Shown: piece by piece, positions 25,329 to 34,180 of the stretch
How positions within the stretch are numbered: the stretch's first letter is position 1
Layout: each line of letters begins with the position of its first letter
NCBI RefSeq assembly: GCF_030269515.1
Contig: NZ_BSTM01000010.1
Coordinates: 172,207-236,206, forward strand
Direction of reading: 5' to 3'
Length of the DNA stretch: 64,000 nt
DNA from: Actinomadura sp. NBRC 104412
GTDB lineage: Bacteria > Actinomycetota > Actinomycetes > Streptosporangiales > Streptosporangiaceae
Made by a program: the position numbers and the translations under genes
The notes under the pieces: model-generated
Databases searched by the model: none
The model's input: the letters and a program-made list of their open reading frames with translations, nothing else
What the model was told of the DNA's origin: nothing

Positions 25329-25358
25329 ATTGACCTGATCAATATGCGAATTTAGGGT
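25329..25358 (+). promoter_or_regulatory. Promoter overlapped by an inverted repeat, upstream of the amidase
   Basis: TTGACC (25330-25335), 17 bases, TAGGGT (25353-25358) form a promoter in an AT-rich island. ATTGA-CCTGA-TCAAT (25329-25343) is an inverted repeat covering the -35, as expected for a repressor site. The amidase starts 80 bases downstream. Confidence 0.5.
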
Positions 25359-25439
25359 CATTCCGGGGTCGGCGGCGTTACGGCCGGTGCCGGGTGGAGT
25401 GCGCCGGGGGCGCCCCGGTCCTTGGCGCGGAGGTGGCAC

Positions 25440-26999
25440 GTGGCTGTCGATGTTCCGGGCAAGGGCGAACTCGCGGCGATCGCCCGTGGTTACGGGATGC
25501 ATCTGGGCGACGAGGATCTGGCCTCGTTCGAGCCGCTGGTCGGCGGCCTGCTGTCGTCCCATGACGCGGTCGAGGAGCTGTACGCGGAGACCGCGCCCAA
25601 GGCGCCGGACGGCCGGTCCTGGAGCGAGCCGGCCGAGAACGCGCTGGGCGCCTGGACCGTCAGGACGGAGCTCCGCGAGGCCGAGGACGGCCCGCTGGCC
25701 GGCCGCACGGTGGCGGTGAAGGACAACATCGCCGTCGCCGGCGTGCCGATGATGAACGGTTCGCGCACTCTGGAGGGCTTCGTACCGAGCCGCGACGCGA
25801 CCGTCGTGACCCGGCTGCTGGCCGCCGGGGCGACCATCACCGGCAAGGCGGTGTGCGAGGACCTGTGCTTCTCCGGGGCCAGCCACACCTCCGTGACCGG
25901 GCCCGTCCGCAACCCGTGGGACCCGGAACGGACGTCCGGCGGGTCGTCCAGCGGCAGCGCGGCGCTGGTCGCGGCCGGGGACGTGGATCTGGCGCTGGGC
26001 GGCGACCAGGGCGGATCGATCCGGATCCCCAGCGCGTTCTGCGGCGTGGTCGGCCACAAGCCCACGCACGGCCTCGTCCCGTACACCGGGGCGTTCCCGA
26101 TCGAGTTCACGCTCGACCACCTCGGGCCGATCACCCGCACCGTGGAGGACGCGGCGCTGCTGCTCGGCGTCCTGGCGGGACGGGACGGCTGGGACCCGCG
26201 CCAGCCGGCCGACCTGCGCACGCAGGACTACCTCGGCGCGCTGACCGGAGACGTGTCCGGGCTCCGGGCGGCGGTGGTCAGCGAGGGCTTCGGCATTCCC
26301 GGCCTCTCCGACCCCGGCGTCGACCAGGCCGTCCGCGCGGCGGCGGACCGCCTGAGCGAGGCGGGGATGCGGGTCGAAGAGATCAGCATCCCCTGGCACC
26401 GGCACGCGATGCACGTCTGGAACGTCATCGCGACGGACGGCGCCACCGTGCAGATGGTCGACGGCAACGGCTACGGCTACAACTGGGACGGCCTGTACGA
26501 CCCGGAGCTGATGGCCTTCTACGGCAGGCAGCGCCGCGAGGTGGCCGACCAGTGGTCGGAGACCGTCAAGCTGGTCGCCCTGGGCGGCCGGTACTCGCTG
26601 GACCACCATCACGGGCGCCACTACGCCATGGCGCGCAACCTGGCCTTCGAGGTGCGCCGCCACTACGACGAGGCGCTGGCCTCCTTCGACGTGCTCCTCA
26701 TGCCGACCCTCCCCATCGTCGCGACACCGCTGGTCGCGCCGTCGGAGCCGCGGGAGACCTCCATCGCCCGCGCCCTGGAGATGATCCCCAACACCGCGCC
26801 GTTCGACGTCAGCGGCCACCCGGCCACCAGCGTCCCGGCCGGTCTGTCCGGCGGCCTCCCCGTCGGGCTGATGATCGTCGGCGGCCGCTTCCAGGACGCG
26901 ACCTGCCTCCGCGTCGCCCACGCCTACGAGTCGCTGGCCGGCGGCTTCCCCGCCCCTCCGGAGGGCGCGCGTCCCGTCGCCGGCCCGGCGGCCGGGTAG
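25440..26999 (+). CDS. Amidase-signature family hydrolase
   Basis: 519 residues from GTG 25440, which has GGAGG at 25429-25433. The Ser-cisSer-Lys triad is visible: Lys in VAVKDNIAV, the cis-Ser in TSGGSSSGSAALVAAG and the nucleophile in GGDQGGSIRIPSAFCG. The GDQGGS variant of the core is common in nitrile- and amide-degrading amidases. The C-terminal insert HVWNVIATDGATVQMVDGNGYGYNWDGLYD resembles amidases paired with nitrile hydratase, but no nitrile hydratase is present. It follows the PPOX gene with its own promoter. Confidence 0.9.
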   Translation: MAVDVPGKGELAAIARGYGMHLGDEDLASFEPLVGGLLSSHDAVEELYAETAPKAPDGRSWSEPAENALGAWTVRTELREAEDGPLAGRTVAVKDNIAVAGVPMMNGSRTLEGFVPSRDATVVTRLLAAGATITGKAVCEDLCFSGASHTSVTGPVRNPWDPERTSGGSSSGSAALVAAGDVDLALGGDQGGSIRIPSAFCGVVGHKPTHGLVPYTGAFPIEFTLDHLGPITRTVEDAALLLGVLAGRDGWDPRQPADLRTQDYLGALTGDVSGLRAAVVSEGFGIPGLSDPGVDQAVRAAADRLSEAGMRVEEISIPWHRHAMHVWNVIATDGATVQMVDGNGYGYNWDGLYDPELMAFYGRQRREVADQWSETVKLVALGGRYSLDHHHGRHYAMARNLAFEVRRHYDEALASFDVLLMPTLPIVATPLVAPSEPRETSIARALEMIPNTAPFDVSGHPATSVPAGLSGGLPVGLMIVGGRFQDATCLRVAHAYESLAGGFPAPPEGARPVAGPAAG

Positions 27000-27021
27000 C
27001 CCGTCCACCGGGGGCCGCGCC

Positions 27022-27483
27022 ATGCCGGACGTCACGCTCGTCAAGATCACACGGCGGGTGGGCCTGCTGGGCGCCGGACTGAACGCGGGCGTCGCCGTCA
27101 CCGTGCTGTTCCTCGAACTGGCGCTGCGGCGCCTGGACGGCCCGGAGTACGTCGCCGTCAGGCAGGCCGAGTTCGGCGTCTTCACCTCGTTCGTCGGCGC
27201 GGTCTTCGTCCCCACGTTCGTCGCCGTGGCCGCGCTGGCGGTCCAGGCGCGCAGGGGACGCGGCCCCGCGCCGCGGCCGGCGCTGGTCGCGTTCGTCCTG
27301 CTGTCGCTGAGCCTGCTGGTCACCCTGGCCGTCAACGGGCCGATCAACGTCGAGCAGCTCGGCTGGAACGCGGCGGCGCCCCCGGCGGACTGGGCGGATG
27401 TGCGCGACCTCTGGCAGATCGCCCATGCCGCCCGGACGGTCATGATCGTGGCGGCGTTCGGCTGTCTCGTCGAGGCGGTGTAG
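27022..27483 (+). CDS. DUF1772 (anthrone-oxygenase-like) membrane protein
   Basis: 153 residues with four hydrophobic segments (about 13-32, 52-73, 85-105, 133-151). The stretch LAVNGPINVEQLGWNA and PADWADVRDLWQIAHAARTVM before the last helix is the DUF1772 signature. A few family members are anthrone oxygenases in polyketide pathways; most are unknown. It follows the amidase by 22 bases. A second DUF1772 gene lies at 48032. Confidence 0.75.
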   Translation: MPDVTLVKITRRVGLLGAGLNAGVAVTVLFLELALRRLDGPEYVAVRQAEFGVFTSFVGAVFVPTFVAVAALAVQARRGRGPAPRPALVAFVLLSLSLLVTLAVNGPINVEQLGWNAAAPPADWADVRDLWQIAHAARTVMIVAAFGCLVEAV

Positions 27484-27549
27484 CCGGCCGGCGGGTGGCC
27501 GCGTCCCGGCGCGTCGAGTGCCGCCGTGCTGGCCGGGTAGGCGTCGTCC

Positions 27550-29502
27550 ATGACGGAATTCGCGCCGGTCAGCGGGCCCTCCGGCGCTGACGGCCGCTCG
27601 ACGGGCACCGCGCGCGGCAGGGCGGCGCTGTCGGCCGGGGCGCTGGGGGTGGTGTACGGGGACATCGGCACCAGCCCCCTGTACGCGCTGCAGACGGTCT
27701 TCTCCATCGAGCACGGCGCCGTCCGCCCCACCGGCGAGGACGTCTACGGCGTGATCTCCATGGTGTTCTGGTCGATCACCCTGGTGGTCTCGATCAAGTA
27801 CGTCCTCTTCGTCCTGCGCGCCGACAACGAGGGCGAGGGCGGGGTGATGGCGCTCGCCGCCCTGGCGCGCAGGACCCTGCACGACGCGCGCGGACGCGGG
27901 ACCGTGGCGGTCGTGCTCGGGGTGCTCGGCGCCTCCCTGTTCTACGGCGACAGCATGATCACCCCGGCCATCTCGGTGCTGTCGGCGGTGGAGGGCCTCC
28001 AGGTGTCCACGCCCGCCCTGTCGCACCTGGTCCTCCCGGTCTCGGTGACGATCCTCACCGTGCTGTTCCTGGTCCAGCGCTGGGGCACGCACCGGGTGGG
28101 GAACCTGTTCGGGCCGGTGATGCTGCTCTGGTTCGCCGCGCTGGCGGCCGGCGGAGTGGCCGAGGTGACGCGGCGGCCGGGCATCCTGGCCGGGCTGTCG
28201 CCCACGTACGCGATCACCTTCGCCGCCGGGCACCCCTACGTCGCGTTCATCGCGATGGGCGCCGTGGTGCTGGTGATCACCGGTGCCGAGGCCCTGTACG
28301 CGGACCTGGGCCATTTCGGGCTCCGCCCGATCCGGCGCGCCTGGTTCTGGGTGGTGTTCCCCGCGCTGACGCTGAACTACCTCGGGCAGGGCGCGCTGCT
28401 GCTGCGCGACCCCGCCAACACCGCCAACCCGTTCTACCTGCTGTTCCCCGGCTGGGCGCGGCTGCCCATGGTGATCCTCGCGACCGCCGCGACGGTGATC
28501 GCCTCGCAGGCGGTGATCACCGGGGCGTTCTCGGTGTCGGGCCAGGCCCTGAAGCTGGGCCTGCTGCCCTACCTGCGCATCCGGCACACCTCTCAGCAGG
28601 AGGCCGGGCAGGTGTACGTGCCCGCCGTCAACTGGATCCTGTTCATCGCCGTGCTCGTGCTGATGATGGGCTTCCGCTCGCCGGAGCGGCTGGCGACGGC
28701 CTACGGCGTCGCCGTCACCGGCACCTTCCTGATCACCACGTCGCTGCTGCTGGTGGTGGCCCGGATGCGGTGGCGCTGGCCCGCGTGGAAGGTGGCCGGG
28801 GCCGCCGTCGTCATCGGCGGAGCGGAGATCACCTTCTTCACGGCGAACCTGACCAAGGTCGGGCACGGCGGCTGGCTGCCGCTGGCGGTCGCGGTGGTGG
28901 TGTTCACGGTCATGCGGACCTGGAAACGCGGCCACGAGATCGTCACCGCCCGCCGCACCGCCAAGGAGGGCCCGCTCTCGGACTTCATCGAGGACCTGCA
29001 CAGGACCGGGGCGCTCCGGGTCCCCGGCACGGCGGTGTTCCTCCACCACGGCAAGGACACCACTCCGCTGGCCCTGCGCGCCAACCTGGAGCACAACCAC
29101 GTCCTGCACGAGCACGTGGTCATCCTCTCGGCCGCCTCGAAACACGTCCCGCAGGTTCCGGACGAGGAACGCCTCACCGTCGACAACCTCCGCTACCGCG
29201 CCGACGGCATCGTCCACCTCACCGCCCGGTACGGCTTCAAGGAGCCGCATGACATCCCGGCGGCGCTGCGGCTGGCCGCGGCGTCCCGGGCGGTGCGCCA
29301 TGACATCGAGCTCGACATCGACCCCGACGGGGCCTCGTACTTCCTGTCGCACATCACGTTGCGCGTCACCAAGGCCCCCGGCATGAGCGGGTGGCGCAAG
29401 AAGCTGTTCTTCGCGCTGGCGCGCAACGCGGCCAGCCCGGCCGAGCACTTCCACCTGCCCGAGACCCGGACCGTGGTGGTGGGCGCCCAGATCGACGTCT
29501 GA
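27550..29502 (+). CDS. kup: Kup-type potassium uptake protein
   Basis: 650 residues. GALGVVYGDIGTSPLYALQTVF at the first helix, RADNEGEGGVMALAALARR, LGASLFYGDSMITPAISVLSAVEGL and GAEALYADLGHFG are Kup/HAK/KT hallmarks. About 12 helices fill residues 25-455; the C-terminal 190 residues are the cytoplasmic domain (VPGTAVFLHHGKDTTPLALRANLEHNHVLHEHV). It mediates proton-coupled potassium uptake. No riboswitch was seen in the 66-base gap upstream. Confidence 0.93.
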   Translation: MTEFAPVSGPSGADGRSTGTARGRAALSAGALGVVYGDIGTSPLYALQTVFSIEHGAVRPTGEDVYGVISMVFWSITLVVSIKYVLFVLRADNEGEGGVMALAALARRTLHDARGRGTVAVVLGVLGASLFYGDSMITPAISVLSAVEGLQVSTPALSHLVLPVSVTILTVLFLVQRWGTHRVGNLFGPVMLLWFAALAAGGVAEVTRRPGILAGLSPTYAITFAAGHPYVAFIAMGAVVLVITGAEALYADLGHFGLRPIRRAWFWVVFPALTLNYLGQGALLLRDPANTANPFYLLFPGWARLPMVILATAATVIASQAVITGAFSVSGQALKLGLLPYLRIRHTSQQEAGQVYVPAVNWILFIAVLVLMMGFRSPERLATAYGVAVTGTFLITTSLLLVVARMRWRWPAWKVAGAAVVIGGAEITFFTANLTKVGHGGWLPLAVAVVVFTVMRTWKRGHEIVTARRTAKEGPLSDFIEDLHRTGALRVPGTAVFLHHGKDTTPLALRANLEHNHVLHEHVVILSAASKHVPQVPDEERLTVDNLRYRADGIVHLTARYGFKEPHDIPAALRLAAASRAVRHDIELDIDPDGASYFLSHITLRVTKAPGMSGWRKKLFFALARNAASPAEHFHLPETRTVVVGAQIDV

Positions 29503-29522
29503 CGGCGGCGCCCGCCGCGCGG

Positions 29523-30563
29523 TCAGGGGGTGACGAGGACCTTGATCGCTCCCGTTTCGGCGGGGTGGCCGAAGACCTCGTACGCCTCGCGGAAGTCGTC
29601 GAAGCCGAAGCGGTCGGTGATGAAGCGTCCGGCATCCAGCCGCCTGCCCGCGATAAGGCGGAGCAGCATGGGGATGGTGTAGGTGTCCACCAGGCCGGTG
29701 GTGATCGTGATGTTCCGCATCCACTGCTCCTCAAGGTGCAGCGTCGCGGGCTTGCCGTGCACGCCGATGTTGGCGACCCGGCCGCCGGGACGGATCAGCG
29801 CGACCGCCAGCTCGAACGTCTCCGCGCGTCCCACCGCCTCGATCGCCACATCGGCGCCGAGCCCCTCCGTCGCCTCCATGACGATGTCACGCGGGTCCCG
29901 CCGCCCGTTGTTGACGGTGATGTCGGCGCCGAACCGCTCGGCGGTCCCCAGCCGGGCGTCGGCCAGGTCGAGGGCGATGATGTGGGAGGGGTTGAGCATC
30001 CGCGCGGTCATGATGGCCGCCAGCCCGATGGGACCGGCGCCGATCACGACGACCGTGTCACCGGAGCCCACGCCGCCGTTCAGCACCCCCACCTCGTAGC
30101 CGGTCGGCACGATGTCGGAGAGCATCAGCACGTCCTCGATGGGCATGTCGCCCGGCACCGGGTGGACGGAGGTGTCGGCGAACGGCACCCGGACGTACTC
30201 GGCATGGGTGCCGTCGATCTTGTGGCCGAGGATCCAGCCGCCGCCGCCGACGCACTGGCCGTAGCGCCCCTCGCGGCAGAACCGGCATGTCCCGCAGGAG
30301 GCGATGCAGGACACCAGGACCTGGGCGCCCGGCTGGATCATCCGGACCTCCGAGCCGACCGACTCGACCGTGCCGACGGCCTCGTGCCCCAGGATCCGCC
30401 CGTCGGTCACATCGGGCATGTCCCCCTTGAGGATGTGCAGTTCCGTACCGCAGATCGACACGGCGTCGACACGGACCACCGCGTCGCGCTCGTCGACGAT
30501 CTCCGGCTCGGGCACCTCCTCCAAGGAGGGGACTCCGGGACCGTGATAGACCATCGCCCGCAT
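29523..30563 (-). CDS. Zinc-dependent alcohol dehydrogenase, class III-like
   Basis: 346 residues of the medium-chain dehydrogenase family. Catalytic zinc ligands fit CGTELHI and GHEAVGTVESVG; the structural zinc site is CIASCGTCRFCREGRYGQC. The nucleotide fold has VVVIGAGPIGLAAIMTARML. It has the shape of the isopropanol- or formaldehyde-type alcohol dehydrogenases (close to mycobacterial AdhE2-like or AdhB-like proteins). Transcribed alone, tail-to-tail with kup. ATG 30563 has AGGAGG upstream. Confidence 0.9.
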   Translation of the reverse strand: MRAMVYHGPGVPSLEEVPEPEIVDERDAVVRVDAVSICGTELHILKGDMPDVTDGRILGHEAVGTVESVGSEVRMIQPGAQVLVSCIASCGTCRFCREGRYGQCVGGGGWILGHKIDGTHAEYVRVPFADTSVHPVPGDMPIEDVLMLSDIVPTGYEVGVLNGGVGSGDTVVVIGAGPIGLAAIMTARMLNPSHIIALDLADARLGTAERFGADITVNNGRRDPRDIVMEATEGLGADVAIEAVGRAETFELAVALIRPGGRVANIGVHGKPATLHLEEQWMRNITITTGLVDTYTIPMLLRLIAGRRLDAGRFITDRFGFDDFREAYEVFGHPAETGAIKVLVTP

Positions 30564-30843
30564 CAGTAGCCCTCCTCGGCCGCTCCGGTGGCTGCGTCAC
30601 CTTCCAGCCTGGTCGGCCGCGGGACGGAGGTGACAGGGCGGCCGCCGTGGCTGTGCCGACTGATGACCCATCCCAGAAGTCCCCTTTCGCTCCCTTTGGG
30701 GCTCGCGGGGCGCGGCCGTCCGCCAGGGTTCCCGGGGCGCGGAGGGTCAAGATCGCCGCGACGGCCGCCCCCCGGGGTGTAGGTTTGCCAACAGGCTTTT
30801 CGGTGGAAAGCAAGCGTTCGGGAACGTAGCGGCCGGAGGGGTA

Positions 30844-31641
30844 ATGGCGACGGACGAGGTGCCTCCAATCGACCTGAAGACGGACATCGCGCACCCGGCG
30901 CGCGTGTACGACTACTGGCTCGGCGGGAAGGACAACTTCGCCGCCGACCGCGAGGTCGCCGAACGCGCGCTGGCCGTGGCACCCGAACTGCCGCGCAGCG
31001 CCCGCTCCAACCGCCGGTTCCTCAAGCGCGCGGTGGAGCTGGCGGCCGGTGAGGGCGTCCGGCAGTTCCTCGACATCGGCTCGGGCCTGCCCACGGCCGA
31101 GAACACGCACCAGATCGCGCAGCGCACGTCGCCCGGGGCCCGCGTGGTGTACGTGGACAACGACCCGATCGTGCGCGTCCACGGCGAGGCCCTGCTGGCG
31201 AGCGACGCCACGACCACGGTCGTGCAGGGCGATGTGCGCCGCCCCGAGGAGATCCTGTCCCACCCCCAGGTGACCGCGCTCATCGACTTCACCCAGCCGC
31301 TGGCCCTGCTGCTGCTCGGCGTGCTGCACTTCGTGCCGGACGACGAGGACCCGTACGGTCTGATGGCCCGGCTGCGGGACGCCATGGTGCCCGGCAGCTA
31401 CCTGATCTTCTCGCACATCACCGGCGACGCCGATCCCGACAAGGGCCGCGAGCTCCAGGAGGCGATCAACCGGGAGGCGCGCGCGACCATCCGCACCCGC
31501 GAGGAGGTCGCGCGGTTCTTCGACGGCTTCGAGATCGTGGAACCGGGCATCGTCCCGCCGGACCAGTGGCGCTCCGAAGGCCCCTCCGACCCGGACCGTT
31601 TCTGGCTCTGGACGGGCGTCGGCATCAAACGACCCGCCTGA
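30844..31641 (+). CDS. DUF574-type SAM-dependent methyltransferase (first copy)
   Basis: 265 residues. HPARVYDYWLGGKDNFAADRE is the N-terminal signature of the DUF574 (Methyltransf_19) family, frequent and highly multiplied in actinomycetes. SAM-binding elements are FLDIGSGLPTAENTHQ and VVYVDNDPIV. No substrate is known for this family. It has a sister at 45308, and the two bracket the sugar/NRPS-like cluster. The 280 bases upstream hold no gene; a TAGGTT is followed by ATG 58 bases later. Confidence 0.9.
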   Translation: MATDEVPPIDLKTDIAHPARVYDYWLGGKDNFAADREVAERALAVAPELPRSARSNRRFLKRAVELAAGEGVRQFLDIGSGLPTAENTHQIAQRTSPGARVVYVDNDPIVRVHGEALLASDATTTVVQGDVRRPEEILSHPQVTALIDFTQPLALLLLGVLHFVPDDEDPYGLMARLRDAMVPGSYLIFSHITGDADPDKGRELQEAINREARATIRTREEVARFFDGFEIVEPGIVPPDQWRSEGPSDPDRFWLWTGVGIKRPA

Positions 31642-31915
31642 GCCGGAAGGCACGCCCCACACCCGCCGCGACCGCCGGCTTCGTGCGGCAGTGCGGTGGC
31701 GCTCGCCGGAGTTGCCAGGAAGGTCGTGCCGCTGACATCACGCCTCCTCCGGGAAGGTGATCGGAGCGGGTCCGGGGTGCGGCGGCCCGAGTACGCCCTG
31801 GTCGGCGCGCTCTTCCCGGTGGCTCGCGAGTCGTGGCCGGCGTCGGCCGAAAGCGCGAAAGCCTTTTCGGTGCCCGTGACCGTGAGCTCGGCCGGTTCGG
31901 TCGTCAACGGGGCCG

Positions 31916-32953
31916 TCAGTCCCGGTCGTCCGGCGCGGCGCGGCGTGGCTGCGGCGCGGTGGAGTCGCGGACGACCAGGCGGCACGGCATGCGATGGACG
32001 CCGCTGCCGGCGCCGCCGTCGATGGCGGCGAACAACTGCTGGGCGGCGGCCCGGCCGAGGCGTTCGAGGTTCATGTCGACGGTGGTGAGCGGCGGCCGGG
32101 CCTCGGTGGCGAAGACGTCCCAGTTGTCGTAGCCGATGACCGCCAGGTCGTCGGGGACCCGGCGGCCGAGTTCGTGCGCGGCCTCGGCCACCCCGTAGGC
32201 GATCTGGTCGCTGCCGCAGAACACCGCGTCCACGTCGGGGACCCGGGCCAGCAGCAGCTCGGCGGCCTGCCGGCCCCAGCGCTGCGACCACGCGCCGTAC
32301 AGCACCTCGCCACCGGCCAGCGGCAGGCCCGCCTCCTCCAGGGCGGCGCGCATCCCGGCGGCGCGGTCCCGCGCGGCCAGGTAGTCGAGCGGGCCTGTGA
32401 CGTGCGCGATGTGCGTGCGGCCCAGGGTGAGCAAGTGGTTGATGGCCAACCCGGCGCCGCCCACGTCATCGGGGACGAACGAGACGTCGTTCGGGTCGGT
32501 CGACGGGGCGTAGGCGTACACCACGGGGACCGGCAGGCCCTCGGTGATGGAGGGCCGCGGGTCGGTGCTCTCGCCGACGACGATGAGGCCGTCGACGCGC
32601 CGGGCGAGCAGGGTGCGGATGTAGTGCTGCTCGCGGATGGCGTCGCCGCGGCCGTCGCACAGCAGCACCGACATCTGGCCCGCGCCGAAGGCGTCCTCGG
32701 CGCCGAGCAGCACCGGCAGGCTGAAGCGGTCGACGCCGCCGGTGAGCAGGCCGACCGTCTGGGTGCGGCCCGACAGCAGGCCGCGCGCCAGGGCGTTGGG
32801 CTCGAAGCCGAGCTCCTGGGCGACCCGCAGCACCCGGGCGCGGGTCTCGGCGCGCACCTGCTCGCGCCCGTTGAGCGCCTTGGACGCCGTGGCGATCGAC
32901 ACCCCGGCGCGGGCGGCGACGTCGCTGATCGTGACCGGCCGCTTGTGGGCCAC
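31916..32953 (-). CDS. LacI-family transcriptional regulator of the sugar cluster
   Basis: 345 residues from GTG 32953. The LacI helix-turn-helix and hinge are clear: TISDVAARAGVSIATASKALNGREQVRAETRARVLRVAQELGFEPNALAR. The periplasmic-binding-like domain has TQTVGLLTGGVDRFSLPVLLGAEDAF and ends with VIGYDNWDVFATEARPPLTTVDMNLERLGRAAAQQL. It is divergent from the ABC transporter operon and is most likely its repressor, released by the imported sugar. Palindromes at 32956-32968 and 33053-33069 are candidate sites. Confidence 0.93.
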   Translation of the reverse strand: MAHKRPVTISDVAARAGVSIATASKALNGREQVRAETRARVLRVAQELGFEPNALARGLLSGRTQTVGLLTGGVDRFSLPVLLGAEDAFGAGQMSVLLCDGRGDAIREQHYIRTLLARRVDGLIVVGESTDPRPSITEGLPVPVVYAYAPSTDPNDVSFVPDDVGGAGLAINHLLTLGRTHIAHVTGPLDYLAARDRAAGMRAALEEAGLPLAGGEVLYGAWSQRWGRQAAELLLARVPDVDAVFCGSDQIAYGVAEAAHELGRRVPDDLAVIGYDNWDVFATEARPPLTTVDMNLERLGRAAAQQLFAAIDGGAGSGVHRMPCRLVVRDSTAPQPRRAAPDDRD

Positions 32954-32955
32954 AG

Positions 32956-32968
32956 TGAAACCCTTTCA
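32956..32968. promoter_or_regulatory. Candidate LacI operator in the regulator's own leader
   Basis: TGAAA-CCC-TTTCA is a perfect palindrome with a 3-base spacer, covering the GAAAGGG ribosome site of the LacI gene. It shares the GAAA...TTTC shape with the site at 33053, which suggests autoregulation. Confidence 0.45.
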
Positions 32969-33012
32969 TCTGCTGGGGGCTCGGGCTCCCGAAACGATCC
33001 GGAAACATTCCG

Positions 33013-33069
33013 TTGACAGGAGCCTTCTCTAGATCTATACCACTAAGAACCACCGAAAACCTTTTTCGG
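33013..33069 (+). promoter_or_regulatory. Strong promoter and operator palindrome of the sugar/NRPS-like operon
   Basis: TTGACA (33013-33018), 17 bases, TATACC (33036-33041) is a near-consensus promoter starting near 33048. CCGAAAA-CCT-TTTTCGG (33053-33069) is a perfect palindrome with 7-base arms immediately downstream, well placed for the LacI repressor to block elongation. This AT-rich block stands out from its surroundings. Confidence 0.7.
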
Positions 33070-33115
33070 CGCGAGCGATCTGGCCGGACGGGGACCGCTC
33101 CGAGGAGGAGACGCC

Positions 33116-33196
33116 ATGGAGTTCCAGTCGAGGCATTGCGGGGATCCTTCGGGCGGCGCTCGCCGCGGTGTCCGGCGTCCAGACGGACTCGGGTGA
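33116..33196 (+). CDS. Possible 26-residue leader peptide ahead of the ABC transporter
   Basis: ATG 33116 follows a strong GAGGAGGAGA site and opens a 26-codon frame rich in Arg and Gly that stops six bases before the permease ATG (33203). The spacing suggests translational coupling or a leader. There is no homology I recognise. It may be a chance frame, but its ribosome site is better than that of the permease. Confidence 0.35.
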   Translation: MEFQSRHCGDPSGGARRGVRRPDGLG

Positions 33197-33202
33197 GCCG
33201 CG

Positions 33203-34180
33203 ATGACCGGGAGTGCGGCCCCACCCGCGGAGAAGACGCGGGCGACCCGGACGGCGCGCGTACCGGACATGGCGCCCTCCACTCGGGTGGCACGGTTCCG
33301 CCGGTGGTCCCGGCTGGTCTTCCTGGTGCCGGCGGGCCTGTACGTACTGTTCGCCTTCGCGCTGCCCGTGGCCTACAACCTGCTTCTCAGCTTTCAGGAG
33401 ACCTCGCCGGCCACGATCTCCACGCTGTTCGCGCCGTTCGCCGGGCCGGCCAACTACGAGTCCGTCCTGTCCAACCCGACCACGCAGAGCGTCATCGTAC
33501 GGACGTTCCTGTTCACCGCGGGATCGCTGTTCTTCCAGTTCCTCATCGGGCTCGGCCTGGCGCTGCTGTTCAACCTGCGGTTCCCGCTGCGCCGGCTGGC
33601 CCGCTCCCTGGTGATCATTCCCTGGCTGCTGCCGCTCCTGATCACCGGGCTCACCTTCCAGTACCTGCTCCAACTGGAGGCCGGCGCGGTCAACCGGATC
33701 CTGCAGGCCCTCGGCGTCATCGACGAGCCGATCGGGTTCCTGCTCACCCCTGACTGGGCCTTCGTCAGCATCCTGGTGGCCAACATCTGGATCGGCATCC
33801 CGTTCTTCACCGTGCTGCTGTACAGCGCGCTGCAGGACGTGCCCGCCGAGCTCCAGGAGGCCGCCATGATCGACGGCGCGAACGCCTGGCAGCGGCTGAT
33901 CCGGGTGACGCTCCCCATCATCCGACCGGTCATCGAGGTCGCGTTCGTGCTCGGGTTCGTCTTCACCGTCAAGGTGTTCGACGTGGTGATCGGGCTGACC
34001 CAGGGCGGCCCGGCCAACACCACGCAGATCCTGGCGACGTGGGCCTACAACCTGTCGTTCCAGCAGTACGACTACGGCGCGGGTGCGGCCCTCAACACCG
34101 TACTGCTGGTCATCGCCCTGCTGGCGGCGCCGATCTACATCTGGCTCAACCGGCAGTGGCTGCGCGGGGGGCTGTCATGA
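33203..34180 (+). CDS. Sugar ABC transporter permease (MalF-like)
   Basis: 325 residues. A Ser/Arg-rich cytoplasmic start precedes six membrane helices. The ATPase-contact EAA loop reads ELQEAAMIDGANAWQRLIRVTLPIIRP, and FDVVIGLTQGGPANTTQIL is the usual MalF-type segment before the last helices. With the next two genes it makes a carbohydrate uptake (CUT1) system. The ATPase is absent, so a shared MsiK-like ATPase encoded elsewhere must power it. Confidence 0.93.
   Translation: MTGSAAPPAEKTRATRTARVPDMAPSTRVARFRRWSRLVFLVPAGLYVLFAFALPVAYNLLLSFQETSPATISTLFAPFAGPANYESVLSNPTTQSVIVRTFLFTAGSLFFQFLIGLGLALLFNLRFPLRRLARSLVIIPWLLPLLITGLTFQYLLQLEAGAVNRILQALGVIDEPIGFLLTPDWAFVSILVANIWIGIPFFTVLLYSALQDVPAELQEAAMIDGANAWQRLIRVTLPIIRPVIEVAFVLGFVFTVKVFDVVIGLTQGGPANTTQILATWAYNLSFQQYDYGAGAALNTVLLVIALLAAPIYIWLNRQWLRGGLS

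Noticed and set aside
26809..29724. A 971-codon open frame on the minus strand
   Set aside because: It is the antisense of kup and the amidase end; low-complexity His/Asp/Arg sequence with no motif.
30794..31872. CTTTTCGGTG repeated at 30796 and 31863 as a regulatory box
   Set aside because: Ten bases in two places without promoter context; it may be chance.
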